64,000 bases of DNA from Scleroderma bovista (taxonomy: Eukaryota; Basidiomycota; Agaricomycetes; Boletales; Sclerodermataceae): the NCBI GenBank assembly GCA_037178675.1, contig JAYMGJ010000598.1:1-64000 (forward strand). Reading direction: 5' to 3'. This document shows positions 22,605 through 35,640 of this stretch, piece by piece. Under the pieces are notes generated by a model. It was not told where the DNA came from. It worked only from the letters and a program-made list of their open reading frames with translations, and did not search any database. Positions within the stretch are counted from its first letter, which is position 1. Each line of letters starts with the position of its first letter. The translations under genes were made by a program, and so were the position numbers.

Positions 22605-24350
22605 ATGGGTTCGGGTAACCCGGATGGGTTGCGGGTTCGGGTCGGGTGCAGGTTGGGATTTGTGGACCCGTGCCAAACCCGTACCCAACCCAGAATGGGA
22701 ATTGCGGCGGTGTCATTTGACCGCGCTGCGTTGTGCACTGCCACTGCCACTGCGTGCAAGGTAAGTCCTCACTGGGACTCAACTGACTCGTTCAGGTTCG
22801 TCTGCGCTCCCTCAGCGCCATCCTGCACAAAAGGTAAGTCTTCTTGAGCTGATCTGTATGTTGATTCTCGCAAATAGCGGTGACGCCAACCACCACCATC
22901 GCCACCACCTCGAACACCACCACCACCACCTCCCCCCTCAACCACCACATTGACCACGACCACGGTCACGAATGTCGGCGACGACACCACCCACCATTAA
23001 CATGACGACACCGACCACGACGACGACAGCCACAGCCACCACCAGCATTGTCGACGGCGACAACACCAACCACAACCCCTGACCATGCACGACAGATGGA
23101 CGACGACGACGACGATGACGAGGGCCACCATCACCACCTTCCAGTGCAGTATGCACGCACGCACGACGACGACGAGGGCCACTGTCACCACCACCTCTCA
23201 GTGCAGCACGCACACACGCACGATGGCGGCCACGGCCACCACCACGCGCGCACACGACCCACGACCAGCACCAGTGCCACGACGAAGACGAAGACGACGA
23301 GACGCTATGGCAAATGCCATGGCGAGGCGGCGGCGGCGGCGGCAGGGTGTCCACGCCAGCGCGACCAAGGCGACGACGAAGACGAGTACCCGTCGGGTAT
23401 ACCTGCGAAGGGTATACCCACGGGTGCTTTGTCTCCAACCTATGTGTTGACCCGTACCCGTCGTGCGGGTACGGGTTTTTCACGGGTCGGGTGCAGGTCT
23501 GGCCTGTGACACCCGCGGGTTGACCCATGCAACAGCCTAAATTTACCACTACCCGTATAATGATGACGACTGACCACCCCAGTATGTCGATGTCAACGGC
23601 CCCCACCACTCTAACACATTAACGTCAACGGTTCCACCACCCCGGTACATCATGACCTTCTACCACCGGCGTCTATGACGCGATCACTACCACCTGGACG
23701 ACGATGAAGACTCCAGCGTCGAAAACCACCAGCGTTGACGACATGATGAGTCATGATGACACTAACCACTACCACCTGGACGATGACGACGACCGCTGGA
23801 TGACCCATCACCAGCGTTGACGACGCGACCATCACCACCACCTCTGGACTGCCTACTACCACCGTCGACAACGCGATCACACGCCAACGAAGGCAACCAC
23901 CACCACCCCACAGCTATCAGCCCTGACAGCCCTGACAACTATTCTACCATTACCAGCTCCAGCAACCCACCGTTGTTGTCAACGACGGCGCCACAACCAG
24001 CACTGATGACCACGATCACAATGTGATGATGACCCATGTTTACACTATGGTAGTGACCCAGACAATTTTCGATCATGTAACCACAATGAATGTAGTGGAA
24101 TACAATTACATAGTTTCTCTTGGATGTTATACAGGAACCATAATTGAGCCAGACGGAATGTATAAATTGTGACATCATTGAAACGACAGTGGGTAATACA
24201 ATTTTATTAGTGCTACGAAAGCTATGAGAGGCCCTGGACAACGCTACTATGACTATGACGCGACGATATACAACGGCGAAGCCAAGGTAATAAAAGGAGA
24301 AGCGAACATTCGTACCCGTACCCGTGACCCCATTGGGCCCTAAGTACCTA
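22605..24350. repeat. Low-complexity GGGT-rich and CCACCA/GACGAC-rich element
   Basis: A block bounded by GGGTTCGGGT-type DNA. At 22605-22700 GGGTTCGGGTCGGGTGCAGG occurs. At about 23455-23520 the nearly identical CGGGTCGGGTGCAGG recurs in the same orientation next to GTACCCGTACCCGT. CGTACCCGTACCCGTGACCC occurs again at 24310-24330. Between them lie (CCA)n and (GAC)n-rich repeats (22870-24010). The long open frames on both strands (Gly/Val-, His/Thr-rich) are low-complexity artefacts. It may be a non-autonomous element or an expanded microsatellite. Confidence 0.55.
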
Positions 24351-24413
24351 GGGGTTTACCCCTCCAGATACATACTCTTGTATTATCTGCTCACACTTGA
24401 ACACTTGCACCCC

Positions 24414-25830
24414 ATGCTGAGCAACAAACTGGTAGAAGAAATCCACAACATGGCGCTTGATGCCAGGACATCAGACGACCCAACTCTCTGGTATACAGAA
24501 AGCCAACAAAGACAATCTGACAGTCAGGAGCCAAAGGAGCGGGAAGTCACTGCACAACAATCATTGGACAGCTTGGAGACAAATAAGGAGACAACAATGG
24601 CACTGGATGCGCCCTTACAGTCTCCATCAGATGATAAGGATTTGGGTCTCAGCTACCGGAAGGAGCAGGTTGGCACTTTGGGGCGCCAAACAATAGGAAT
24701 TGGACCTGGGTACCAGTGGCGGAAGTGGGTTGGCACTTTGAAGCGTCAATTGAACGATAAGGAGTCTGAGGTCAGCGAGGCTCGAGCTGAACTTCAACGC
24801 TTACAGGGGAAGCTTGATGATGTCACTGCCCTCCTCAAAACGCGCACTCAGGAGTTGAAGGGCACCCAAGTATTCCTGTCTATGGTGGACACACATTCCG
24901 GAGCGGAGGTCATTGCGCTTGTAGACGCTTTCAATCACGAAATCATGCAGACTTGTGCATTCATCTCTGATTCCTTCGACTTCGTGCGAAAACCTGAACA
25001 TACTACCGAGATTGAGAAGGCCTGCACAAAGATCAACGAAACAATGGGGCCCACCATGACGCATCTCCTCAGAACAGTTCAACACAACAGAGACCCCCTG
25101 CTGGTACAGGTAGCACTTCAGGGTGCCATGGTCAAGTTTTCGCACCAGACCATAATAACCTGGGATCACAGTCAACTTGGGGCTGACAAGATACTGACAA
25201 AGATCTACAGCAACATGAGCAAGACTGCAGGTAAGTTTACACACACAAGTGCTATTTGAACGCTTCCTACCTCAGTGAATCCCAGAAACCCAAGCTATAA
25301 GGGGACGCTGGCGTGCTTTGACAAGGGCCCACGCCCAACAAATGACATCGGAACAGCAACACGAGCTGCACTCCACGTTGGTAACGCGCATCAGTGATAT
25401 CCTTGTTGGAACTATTGTCGCCGCAGGTTGTACAAAGAGCTATGATGATGCATATCATCAGTTCAAGCAGAATTTTGGTGACCAGGTGGCCAACATTGTC
25501 AAAATGGCAGTTCAACTTAATAAGGTTGTGGGAGAAGAAGTGGTGTCGGCTGACTTACAGCCATGTGGTGTTATCACAGGGAAGGAATTTAATAGTGCCA
25601 CCATGGAGGACTTTGCAGGACAAAATAGCCAGCAGGCGGCAGGAAAGCTTGTCCTCTGCACTACAGCTTTAGGCCTGTACAGGTCCGAGAAGGTCACGGT
25701 CGGAGACAGGGTGGAATTGAAAAACACTATGCTCAAGAAGACCACAGTAGCACTCGAGTCTATGGCCGATGGATTGGAGCGGGACTACTATGCGGTGCCG
25801 GACCCGATTCAATGGAACCCATGGGATTGA
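24414..25830 (+). CDS. Coiled-coil protein of unknown function, copy 1
   Basis: Two exons (24414-25230 and 25295-25830; donor GTAAGT, acceptor CAAG) join to 450 residues. An upstream in-frame ATG at 24324 lies in the GTACCC repeat, so I prefer 24414. A charged heptad-rich stretch (RQLNDKESEVSEARAELQRL ... TALLKTRTQELKG, about residues 105-150) is followed by a globular region conserved with the copy at 38476: SGAEVIALVDAFNHEIMQTC, LLVQVALQGAM, then VAAGCTKSYDDAYHQF and LVLCTTALGLYRSEKV. The N-terminal 100 residues are not shared with the other copy, which has a longer coiled coil. It is convergent with Hsp70-like gene C. I do not recognise the function. Confidence 0.7.
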
Positions 25831-26379
25831 TCAAATCATAAGGCTAAAAAGTGACCTATGTACTACTATGTACTAGTCTCGTGATTTGAAGTCAGCCAAA
25901 TGATGTCAGTGGTCGCATTTTACATGCTGTCTTGTGTACATGCCATAATCGTTATTGAGCATTCAAGTCACCATGTACCATACCCATTAATAGTAACATG
26001 GAAGTTGGAACCTCTGATAGGCTTGTGGGTCCAGCCAGATGATCAGACGTGCCGAAGGCGTTCCAGTAGTTCATAGGCACCCAGCCAACAAGCGGTCCCA
26101 CTCAAGAGATTTGCGTCCTCACCTTGAGCAGTTTCAGGTCAATTGCGACCGATTCCACTCCAAATCCTTTCGCATTTCACCTACCAGGAGAACTCGGGCC
26201 GTGAACACACGTGGTGAGTAGTGGCTCTGCCTTACTAAATCTTCAATGCGGCATACATCGTATCATTATGTCCAATCAAAACAGGAACGCAAAAATTTCA
26301 CTTAGCCATGCAATAGACGTTACTGAGAAAGGTTACAGTCAAAATCGAGTAGCTCGCCCAGTGAATAACGCACCGCATA
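25831..26379. other. Intergenic, no gene seen
   Basis: About 550 bases between the convergent 3' ends of the coiled-coil gene and Hsp70-like gene C. AT-rich 3'-flank-like sequence; no supported gene. Confidence 0.45.
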
Positions 26380-28801
26380 TTATATGGCAGCTTCAACTAC
26401 ATGGTCGAAGACCACCGCTGCCGGGCCCCTATACAAGAGGAATTGATAGGATGTCATGAAGCGAAGGGAAACTGGCTTCTCACCTCTTCTCTTCGCCCTG
26501 AGGTTCGTATAGTCAGGCTTACAAACTATGCACCAAAGTAAACGACTCACATCTTCTTTCCAACTGACTTGCGCCTCAAGTTCAGTAAGCCCGAACATAA
26601 GAACAATGCTGAATTGCTGTCTGAAAAACTTCATCCCCGCGAAGCCGCGCCGTGGACTTAGAGTTTTAGCTACTCGCGATGTGTCCGCATGTACCGTGCA
26701 CAAATTCGAAAACATGCCTTATTAGAAAATAAGCGGAGAACCCAATGATACATCCAGGTTATTGTGCCTACCTGGCTCCGAATCTGTCCAGCGAGGATTT
26801 TGTGAATGGCCCCTGTAACAGACAATCTCCGCGGCAATAGTTTCGCTGGTGTTTCTTTCCGCGCATTCCACAATGAAGTCCTTCCGAAACTCCTTTGTTT
26901 CAGAGACCGCTGTTCCCTGCAGCACGGATTAGGATGCTGATCAATATATAGGATCAAGGTGTTCCACCTTGTGCAGTATAGCACTGAATGCATTCGGTAT
27001 CACAGTGCGCCCTGATGGGCGGGGGATGGCGGTAGCAGCACGCAAGCGATGCTGTTCATCATTTCTATCGAACTCGATAGCGCAACGTGTACCATATGCG
27101 AATTTGGCTACTCGAGCGGAGACACGATGATCGAGGTAGAAAGCCACAGCTCCCCTGGCTACAGCCTTGTTTCTGTCGATGGCCCGTGCATAGAATTAGC
27201 TGCCACTGTAATCTTGGTTTGTTTGGAAAGACTTACGTGTGATTATCTGGTCGACACAACTGAAGGTTCCGTTGTTCGAAATAGTTTTTCAGATTAGAGA
27301 AGAGCCAGTCGCTGGCACCGAAACCACCAACGAGGAAAACAGACTGGAAACACCTTAGTTAAGATAAGATACCATGGCTCAACATTCAACGTGCCTTGAT
27401 TGGGTGAGTCACTGATTGTTGTTGTTCCTCAACTGCAGCTAAGATTTCCTTTAACGACGGCTCAAAAAGAGCAGCAACATCATGACTGTGTAGTTGTGAG
27501 GATGTCAGTATTTCACAGTGGTAATACGTAGATGTTACCCAGAAAGCTTGAGTTGTCCTGATCTAATATCGCAGGCAGGATCTTTGTCTCTCACAGTCCC
27601 GAAGCGAATATAGGATGGCTCGTTAGGGTTGCTGAAACGGAGCTTTGTAGTCTTGTCAAATTCGTTTTTCATCTGAGTGATGTCCTCCTTGGTTCCGAAT
27701 TTGTAACCATGCAACTTCCCTGCAGAGGCACACGTAAGGCGAGATTCAGTGCAAAAAGGCTCATACTCACTTCCCAGATACTCCTCAGCACGTTGCGTGA
27801 TGAACACAGATCCTTGCAATCGACCTGTAGGCGGTGAACTATATGTCTTTCAGTCTTAAAACTGTGGACCCACATTGCGCCGGAGCAATTTCAAGGAATG
27901 TCTGGGGAGATGGGGCCATGTAATAAGAACTGATATCGATCGTTCCTCCACCAGCATCAATAATCATGACACCGACATTTTCCTGGGAAGTTGTTTAGTC
28001 CTATAACATAGAGTGCCTGCCAGCATACCTGGAATCCATCCACAGCTTGCCTGCATCCTAAGCAATAGTGCAAACTTGCTTCGCCCTCCGTGACAAGTCG
28101 AATTCTTGCCTGTCCCTCTTGGGTGTCTGGGACAAGCCCAGCCAACACTGCGGCTCGACGGATCTGTGCCTGCTCTGGACCTTCCCACCCATTGGGATGG
28201 CTAAGAACGAAGTCAATGTTGTCTTCAAATGATGTCCACATATCACGTCCATTTGCATGACTCTGCTCTATATACGTCTTCGCACACTGAAACAAGTACC
28301 GCATAAAGTCTGCGAGAATCTCAGTGGCCATCTTTGACGGCGGAAGAGGCGGAATTTCCCAGTCGTTGATGTGGACGGACGGCATGCTCTTAGGGCGCAA
28401 GTGTAGTTTCCACCTGCCTCTGGCCATCAGCAAACGCAATGCAATTCACATCTCTTAGAGACGTCACCATTCAGCTTTCGCCCACTCTTCGTCCTCCGCT
28501 GTTTCAATGACGCTCTCCTGCAAAGCTTCCCCGCCGAATGCACGCGGAGTACCTTCCTTGTCATAGTAAACGATGGATGGTATCTTTGAATTTCCGCCCA
28601 CTCGGTCCGTGGATGGATAACTATAGATGAATCAGTGTAATTATCAAAGAAAGCAAGTCGTGCCAACCGCGTCACGTCCAGGATTTCAGGGGAATAACCT
28701 GGGTCAAGGATGCTGTAAGAAATCCCACTATATGTGGTTCCTACATCGAAAGCCAGAACGAGCTTCCGCGTAGCTCCCTCGTATAGTGGTCTGTCTGGCA
28801 T
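26380..28801 (-). CDS. HSPA12-like Hsp70-family ATPase, copy C
   Basis: Most diverged of the six copies but with the same exon plan. The start is MPDRPLYEGATRKLVLAFDV (28801). Motifs are DVGTTYSGISYSILDPG, HPNGWEGPEQAQIRRAA, IDAGGGTIDISSYY and SVFLVGGFGASDWLF. The end is GPAAVVFDHVVEAAI with TAA at 26382-26380. The microexon (GGCGAAGAGAAGAG) is 26497-26484. One intron appears to use a GC donor: exon ending THPIK, then GCACGT (near 27397) with a TTCCAG acceptor. Frame is kept at the junctions I checked. It is the first gene of a four-gene head-to-tail minus-strand array. No signal peptide or membrane segment, so cytosolic or nuclear. Confidence 0.8.
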
Positions 28802-29184
28802 AGGAGAGTGGTGGTCTGTATTGAGATACTATCCAAGGCACTACTGCCCAAAGGCTCTGCTTTAAGGGCGTGGCAGTCGCCCTTCGCATCAACCACAGTG
28901 ACGAAGATGGAGGATGCTGTACTTGTGGGGCCAAAAGGCACTTGGATCCGGCTCGCATGCTGCATGGTTCCAGCAAGGCAGCAACGAGGAAACCTTATGT
29001 AAACAAATTCTGGAACGTTTATCGTGGCACGAGCATAAAGAGCAATGCACAGAAGTTAATCTCCGAAGTTGGTAAATAGGAGGGACATGTAATCAACACA
29101 AGTGATCGGCGTTGCAGTTGTAAAAGGAATACGGAAGCAACTGTGGAGTCCCGGCATAACTAGGGTTCACCAGATTGCATGGAC

Positions 29185-31623
29185 TCATTCCTCGTCATAC
29201 ACTATCGATGCAGGGCCCCTGTTACATTCAAGGTTTGTAAGGTGACTTCGCCGAGGCTTCAAGTCAACAATTCACTATACCTCTTTTCAACACCCTGGGT
29301 GCATATTTTCTAGAATCAGTGATTACAAGCATGGAATGGGGTAAACACAAACATCTTCTAACCAGCTTATCTGTGCCTTTAGTTCAGTAAGGCCGAATAA
29401 CAAGACCACTTTGAATTCAACGCGATAATAAGTTTTCCCCTGAGGAGATGTCATCGGAAAGAGGGCAGTAGTGATGTTAGATGTATCTGCGAAGATTGTG
29501 CAATTATTTGTAAAAGAGGCTACGTGAGGTGTAAGCTGCCAGATGCCACCATTAAGGGAAATATTTACCGGGTTCGGTGTCCATCCAGAGTGGATCGGAA
29601 AGACTTCCTCTGTAAGCAACGATCTTGTCAGAAATACTAGTACAATCTGTTGCAAATTCTCGCAGCATAAAGAAGCTAGACTGGAATTCTTGCTGTTCCG
29701 AAACCTGAGTTCCCTGAAGAATGTCAGGATTAGTACTGCAGTCAGAAGACGGTAAGACCTTTTTCAGTATTGACTGAAACGCATTTGGAAGCATCCAAGA
29801 ACCAGAAAGGTCACGGAATTTAGTGTTCGCCCTGGAAACATGCTCGGCCCAGAAAGGCTGGAAGTGAGTCACAATAGAGAGCCCATAAGTGAGTTTTGCA
29901 GCCCTGGTTGTGACTAAATGATCAATGTGGAATGAAACAGCCCCATCTGCAACGGCTTTGTTGCTGGTATTAAATAGATATCAGAGTAGGACGGGAGTTC
30001 CAATATTGAACATACACATGATTTGCTGGTCGACACAAAGTAACATGTGAGAACTCTGGGTGCAGTTGGAGGCTCATAAACAAATAATCGCTAGCAGCAT
30101 AACCACCGACTAAGAATGCGTGCTATGTTGTATTTGAGTCAATGAGTCCATACACAGCGAAGGGATTACCTTAATGGGGATAGATGTTGCTTTCTGCTGT
30201 TTGGCAAATGCCTCTGCAATCACCTCGACAGAGGGCTCGAAGAACTTGGCGACTTCACCACTAAGCATGTGGTGTTTAGCACACTATCAAGTGCGTCAGG
30301 GGTGGATGCTCACCCAAGTATTTTGAGCTGGCCAGACCGGATATCATAGTCAGGATCTTTGTCTCGTATAGTGCCAAATTTGATATATTGTGGGTCACTG
30401 GCATTACGAAACCTGAGCTTTGTCGTTTTGTCGAAAATATCGGCCATTTGTTTAACTACTTCTGGAGCACCATAGCGTTCGGAGTTAGCAAGCTTGCCTA
30501 ATGGTTTCAATCAATGAAAGGAAGACAGTAGTGCATTCATAATATATACACACTCTGGAGGAACTGTTGTGCACGGATGGTGACAAACACAGATCCTTGA
30601 AGGCGACCTAGAAATTTAAGCACATAAGAGTGAGTCTGCATCCTAAGAAGAATATTTTAGACACTTACATTCAGCTGGGGCAATCTCTTTCACACACACA
30701 GATGGCACAAATGTCATGGAATACAGACTCATATCAACAGTACCACCTCCTGCGTCAATGATAGCAACACCTTGACAGTCCTCTTCTGTGTGACGTTCGT
30801 CAGAGTCACTGTCAGAGCACAAGATAGGTGTCTTTGAGAATGTATCTGAGGCAAGGACAGTCGTCACGCAAAAGTGCAAACTAGCTTCTCCTTCTGTCAG
30901 AAGATGGAGTCACGACTGTCCACCTTGGATCCCCAACAGGGACAAGCCCAGCAAGCTCTGCAGCTCGTCGAATCTGCTGCTGTTGTGGGCCTTCCCATCC
31001 ATTCGGATGTGTGAGAATGAACTCAATCCGACTCTCCAATGATGTCCACATGCTAGCGCCACTGGCATGCGATTCCACAATATAGTTCCGTGCACATTTG
31101 AACAGATACTTCATGAAGTCACTTAGGACCTGGACCGCACTCAGGCCTTGCGGAAGTGCAGGGATATCATCATCTCGGATGTGAGATGACGACAAATATT
31201 TTGCACGGAGATGTAGCTTCCACCTGTGTATCATGAATGTAGCTGTTACTCTGCATCATCATCATAATACGATTGTGTGTACCGACCATTCCAGTTTGAT
31301 CCAATTTTCGTCCTCTGCCTGCTCGATAATGTGTCCTTGTAGCGCCTCAGCACCAGCTGCACGGACTGTGTGCTGCTGGTCGTAATAAAGGATTGATGGT
31401 ATCTTGTTATCACCACCAACGTGTTCTTGTGCTGGGTACCTTTGGCAGTATCCTAGTCATATTTCTTAGGTTAGATGGGTCGTACTTACCTGGCTACCCC
31501 AAGTATCTTTGGTATTTCTCCTGGATCCAGTATACAATAGGAAACCCCACTGTATGTGGTCCCCACATCAAATGCGAGGACCAATTTTCGTGCGAGTCCT
31601 TCGAATGGTTTTCTGGGGATCAT
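29185..31623 (-). pseudogene. HSPA12-like Hsp70-family copy D, disabled
   Basis: Closely related to copies A and B (start MIPRKPFEGLARKLVLAFDV; end GPASIVYDEE; microexon 29294-29281 identical in sequence). After GLVPVG the expected frame is lost. Compared with the other copies there is a one-base insertion near 30925-30935 (GGGGATCCAAGGT for a codon fewer one base), and 15-20 bases later the codon matching Arg in QSR-(I/L)-HLLTEGEAS is TGA (30912-30910). Both lesions disable the chain about one third of the way in, before the second phosphate motif. The rest (DAGGGTVDMSLYSM and onward) remains readable. The microexon and splice sites are still intact, so loss is recent. Confidence 0.75.
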
Positions 31624-32234
31624 TGAAGGGAGTAGTGGTCACTGGATATCGATGTGATCACGTCAGAAGCAATATATGATATACCGGTCCCCAACCCTAC
31701 TGCAATTGGTTGCATGACACGTGTGATGAACATGCTCACTGAAGGGGCTGGATATGATTCGAGAAGGCCCTCGTGGTCTCCTGATGCCATACAACATGAA
31801 GCAGCAGGGTGAATCTGCAGGATACTTTTTGTGTGGATCAGACAGTATTCTCTCCAAAAGGAAGGTAGTTTCGGAAAAGGGGACGGACCCAAAAGGTGGC
31901 TGCGGTCACAATATCCTCGTGGCTTTCAAGATCACCATGCGCTCAAGCCTCAAGTTCCCACTGATGGGCCTACGTGGAAATGGAAACCTTCCAGAGACGT
32001 GGACGGATCTAGCTCGGAGATGACGCGGACAGTCAACAAGTGAGACTTGACCTTTTCTGGACTCAATACCAGCGTATCCCATGCTCGACATCCATGAGTT
32101 AAGTAAAGCTGAAATCAGTTGATCCAACCGTCCCAATGAGCCTATTGGCAAGTTGAAGTCGTAAAGGAAGCTGAACTGCTACCCCTATGTTATATATCTG
32201 CACCAGCAAACAACGCACAAATACACCACCAGAA
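31624..32234. other. Intergenic, no gene seen
   Basis: About 610 bases between the start of copy D and the stop of copy E. Overlapping short frames on both strands have no recognisable domain. It should hold the promoter of D and the terminator of E. Confidence 0.45.
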
Positions 32235-34609
32235 CTAGTCGTATACCACCGTCGCAGGGCTTCTGATAGAAAATAAATATTAGTTTCGCTTCCCGCCAAA
32301 TCCTGTCACTCACCTAACTTCTCTGCCCTACAGAAGTTGTCAAAAGGTAAGTCAGCACGCGTTTTGACCTTCACTGGTTCCGACGTACATTCTCCCTCCA
32401 GCTAATTTGTGCTCTAAGTTCCGTTAAACCGAAGAGTAAGACCACATAGAACACGATGGAGTAGTATACACCACCACCGGGCAATTGATGAGAGTGCATG
32501 CTGTTAGCGAGCTTCGACGCGTCAGCACGGATTGTACACAGGCTGGTATACGAATCTGAACCATGTTAGTCGTCAGTCCCCTGCGATACTGTAACGGTCA
32601 CAATTTACCTTCTTCCGTATCCATCCACCGTGGATCCGCAAGCTGACCTCGATACGCAACTATGTCTACCTGTATGTTGCCGCAACGGGAACGATCAAAT
32701 TCCTCAAGAATGAATGGTTTTCTGAATTCCTGTTGCTCCGAAACCTTGGTGCCCTTATACACTGTTGAGTACTTGAAGTTTCCAAATGGGCAGATACAAA
32801 CCTTGGTGAGGATAGCCTCAAAACCGTACGGCACTTCCAAGCCACCAAACCCTTCGAAAGCCAAGGATCTTCTGGACGTATGCTCGGAATCAAATTCGTT
32901 ATAGGAAACATTGCACCCCGTTCCATATGTGAATCTTGCAGCACGAGCCGAAACTAGACGGTCGAGATGAAACGACACTGCTCCATCAGCAACCGCCTTG
33001 TTCCTGAAAGCGGATAAATAGTGGATTAGGTTTGAAATAAGGGGAAACATACACGTGTTGATTAGGTCTACAAAATGTAATACCAAGGGAAACCATGTGT
33101 TTCACAAGGCTGGAGTAGAGCCAGTCGCTGGCAGCAAAACCACCAACGAGGAACACACACTGCAGAGACATGAACTTCCGTTGAGCAGGGAATAAAACTG
33201 AATAACCGTAATTGGCATCGACGCGGCCTTGCGCTGGTGCTCAAAAGCAGCAATAATCTCGTCTACGGATGGCTCGAAGAGCTTAGCAACATCCTCGCTG
33301 TGCGATTATGAGAACCTAATTTCCCAATAGACATGGATACTGACCCCGATAATTTGAGCTGACCAGATCGAATGTTGTACTCAGGTTCCTTGTCTCGCAC
33401 GGTTCCAAACTGGATATACTGTGGTTCGTCTGCACGTCGAAACTGTAATTTAGTCGTTTTATCGAAGATTTCTACGATGCGATGTAAGGTCTCCTCGTTT
33501 CCGTGTTTCGAATTGGCGAGGGTGGCTACATGCTCAGTAATTAGTCAGAAACCGAGGGCGAATGGGTGAATCAGACCTCGTAAGAACGCTTGGGCACGAT
33601 AGGTGATGAAGACAGACCCTTGAAGACGACCTGCCATGACATTGAACACCTGTAAAACTATATGCCATGACACGTACACTCCGCAGGTGCAATCTCCTGG
33701 AAAGATGTAGGGGATAATTTCATGGAATAGGCACTCAAGTCAACGGTCCCGCCCCCCGCATCAATGATAATAACGCCTTGGTGTTCCTGGTGTTGCTCTT
33801 CAGGTTCTTCCTCAGCTTCCTCCGTGCACGCGATTGGCGCAGAAAAGAACGTGTCCGATGTCACAACGTTAGTCACGCAGAAGTGCAGACTAGCTTCCCC
33901 TTCGGTTAGAAGGTGGATGCGCGATTGACCTTCCTCTCCAACCGGGATGAGCCCTCCAAGCTCAGCAGCGCTCCGTATCTGTTGCTGTTGGGGGCCTTCC
34001 CAGCCATTAGGGTGGGTTAGAATAAACTCCATATGGCTTTCCAGTGAGTCCCACACGAAGGAACCACTGGCATGAGCCTCAGTGATATATTCCTTGGCGC
34101 ATTTGAATAAGTATCGCATGAAGTCACCCAGAACTTCAACAGCTGCTTTGCCACTAGGTAGAGGTGGAAGATCAGCATCCGAGAAATGAGAAGCTTCTAG
34201 GTGTTTCGAACGGAGGTGGAGTTTCCACCTGAAAAATATGAGCCCCTCGTTCATCGCAACCTGTTTTTACATACCATTCCAACCTTATCCATTGCTCTTT
34301 CGCTGCTTCTTCGATTACATGCGGTTGTTGTGTCTCTGCACCAACGGCATGTACATTGCCTTCTTGGTCATAATAGATTATTGACGGTATCTTATTGTCG
34401 CCACCAACATGCTCTTGTGCGGGGAACCTGCAGAAAGGGAATGATGACAACCGCATCAACATAAAAGAATCTTACTTGGAAACGCCCCGGATGAGTGGAA
34501 CCTCTCCGGGGTCCAGTATGCAGTAGGATATACCGCTAAACGTAGTCCCAACATCGAACGCGATTACCAACTTGCGCGACGAACCCTGGTATGGCTGTCT
34601 CAGAAACAT
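32235..34609 (-). CDS. HSPA12-like Hsp70-family ATPase, copy E
   Basis: Start MFLRQPYQGSSRKLVIAFDV (34609), stop TAG after SPATVVYD (32235). Motifs: DVGTTFSGISYCILDPG, HPNGWEGPQQQQIRSAAEL, LLTEGEASLHFC, IDAGGGTVDLSAYSM, VFLVGGFAASDWLY and the late LLFGLTELRAQISW shared by all copies. The acidic insert EEAEEEPEEQHQEHQ lies between the TEGEAS and GGGTVD motifs. The microexon GGCAGAGAAGTTAG is 32327-32314. All junctions examined stay in frame. It is a diverged paralogue whose exon-intron structure matches A/B, so duplication predates the recent inverted repeat. Confidence 0.83.
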
Positions 34610-35640
34610 AGGAGATGGGTTTTCTTGACCTCCAAGTGCAATCGTACTGGCTAGGGTTAGCCTTACTCAATAGAGATGATATATACCAAGCGCGTGTTGA
34701 CCTCCGATCTAGGAGGCCCCTGCATCACCGTACACATCACAGTAATGTGATACATCAGCGCGAATTGGGCAGCCTCGCATGGGTGGCGAGGGTGGCGCAG
34801 GACGGTCAAATGATAGAAGCAGTCAGATCGTAAGGATTCAGATAAAACCTTGCAACCAGCCACAGTGGCATCTGAGATGGAAAGCCTGCCAGAGAGGAAC
34901 ACACTATACAAAAATCGTACCAGTGAGGGCCTAGAAGCATTCGGCCTATACTGCCACAATTCCTATCTACCACCGTCACTGATGGGGCTTGCAGTGAGGT
35001 TCAGTTGAACGTGCCAATACGTTGATTCACCAAGATTGTGACATGGGCTTTCACTGGATAAACAACAGGCTTTGGGTGTACCCTCAACCGTTAAAATCGG
35101 ATTCCCTTTAACTCTTGAGAGTGGAACGTCTCTCTCGAAGTTCTAAATAACACGTCGGTGACAAGTAAAGTGAGAATAAGCAGGGAAGCACCCGGAAGGA
35201 TTTCATCTCACCTCAAGTCACCTATGTCGCTGTGGTCACGTAGTCACCCCTCCGAACATTTCGACGCCGGGCGCCCTCTCAAGTATGGTGGCCACGCACT
35301 CTGGACGCTCTTTCATGAACCATACTGCGCAAATCAGATTGATACAAGAGAAAAGGCCGTGAACACATGGATACAATGCGTATCAGAAAGCTTCCATGGT
35401 GTACAAACTGAACGAGCAGGCTGTGCTCCACCGCATGTGAAAATGTTACTATAATTAGCCATACCTCCAGGTGATGGCTCTCAGTTCTGAGTAGGGACTA
35501 GGTTCTGGGTGAATGTAGATTGATCCCCCAAGAGCGTTCTAATAACTTTACCATCCCTTTCTACGCAGATCGACGCATTAGGCAGACCGCAGTTATGCAC
35601 GCACACGCACGAAACACAGCTGTCACCACGTGTGGTGCCT
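34610..35640. other. Intergenic, no gene seen
   Basis: About 1.03 kb between copies E and F. Short open frames lack conserved features. I see no transposon ends, repeats or RNA gene. Confidence 0.45.

Noticed and set aside
22938..23609. Open frames of 223 (minus) and 153 (plus) codons
   Set aside because: They lie in trinucleotide-repeat DNA, are Gly/Val- or His/Thr-rich on opposite strands, and have no domain or splice structure.
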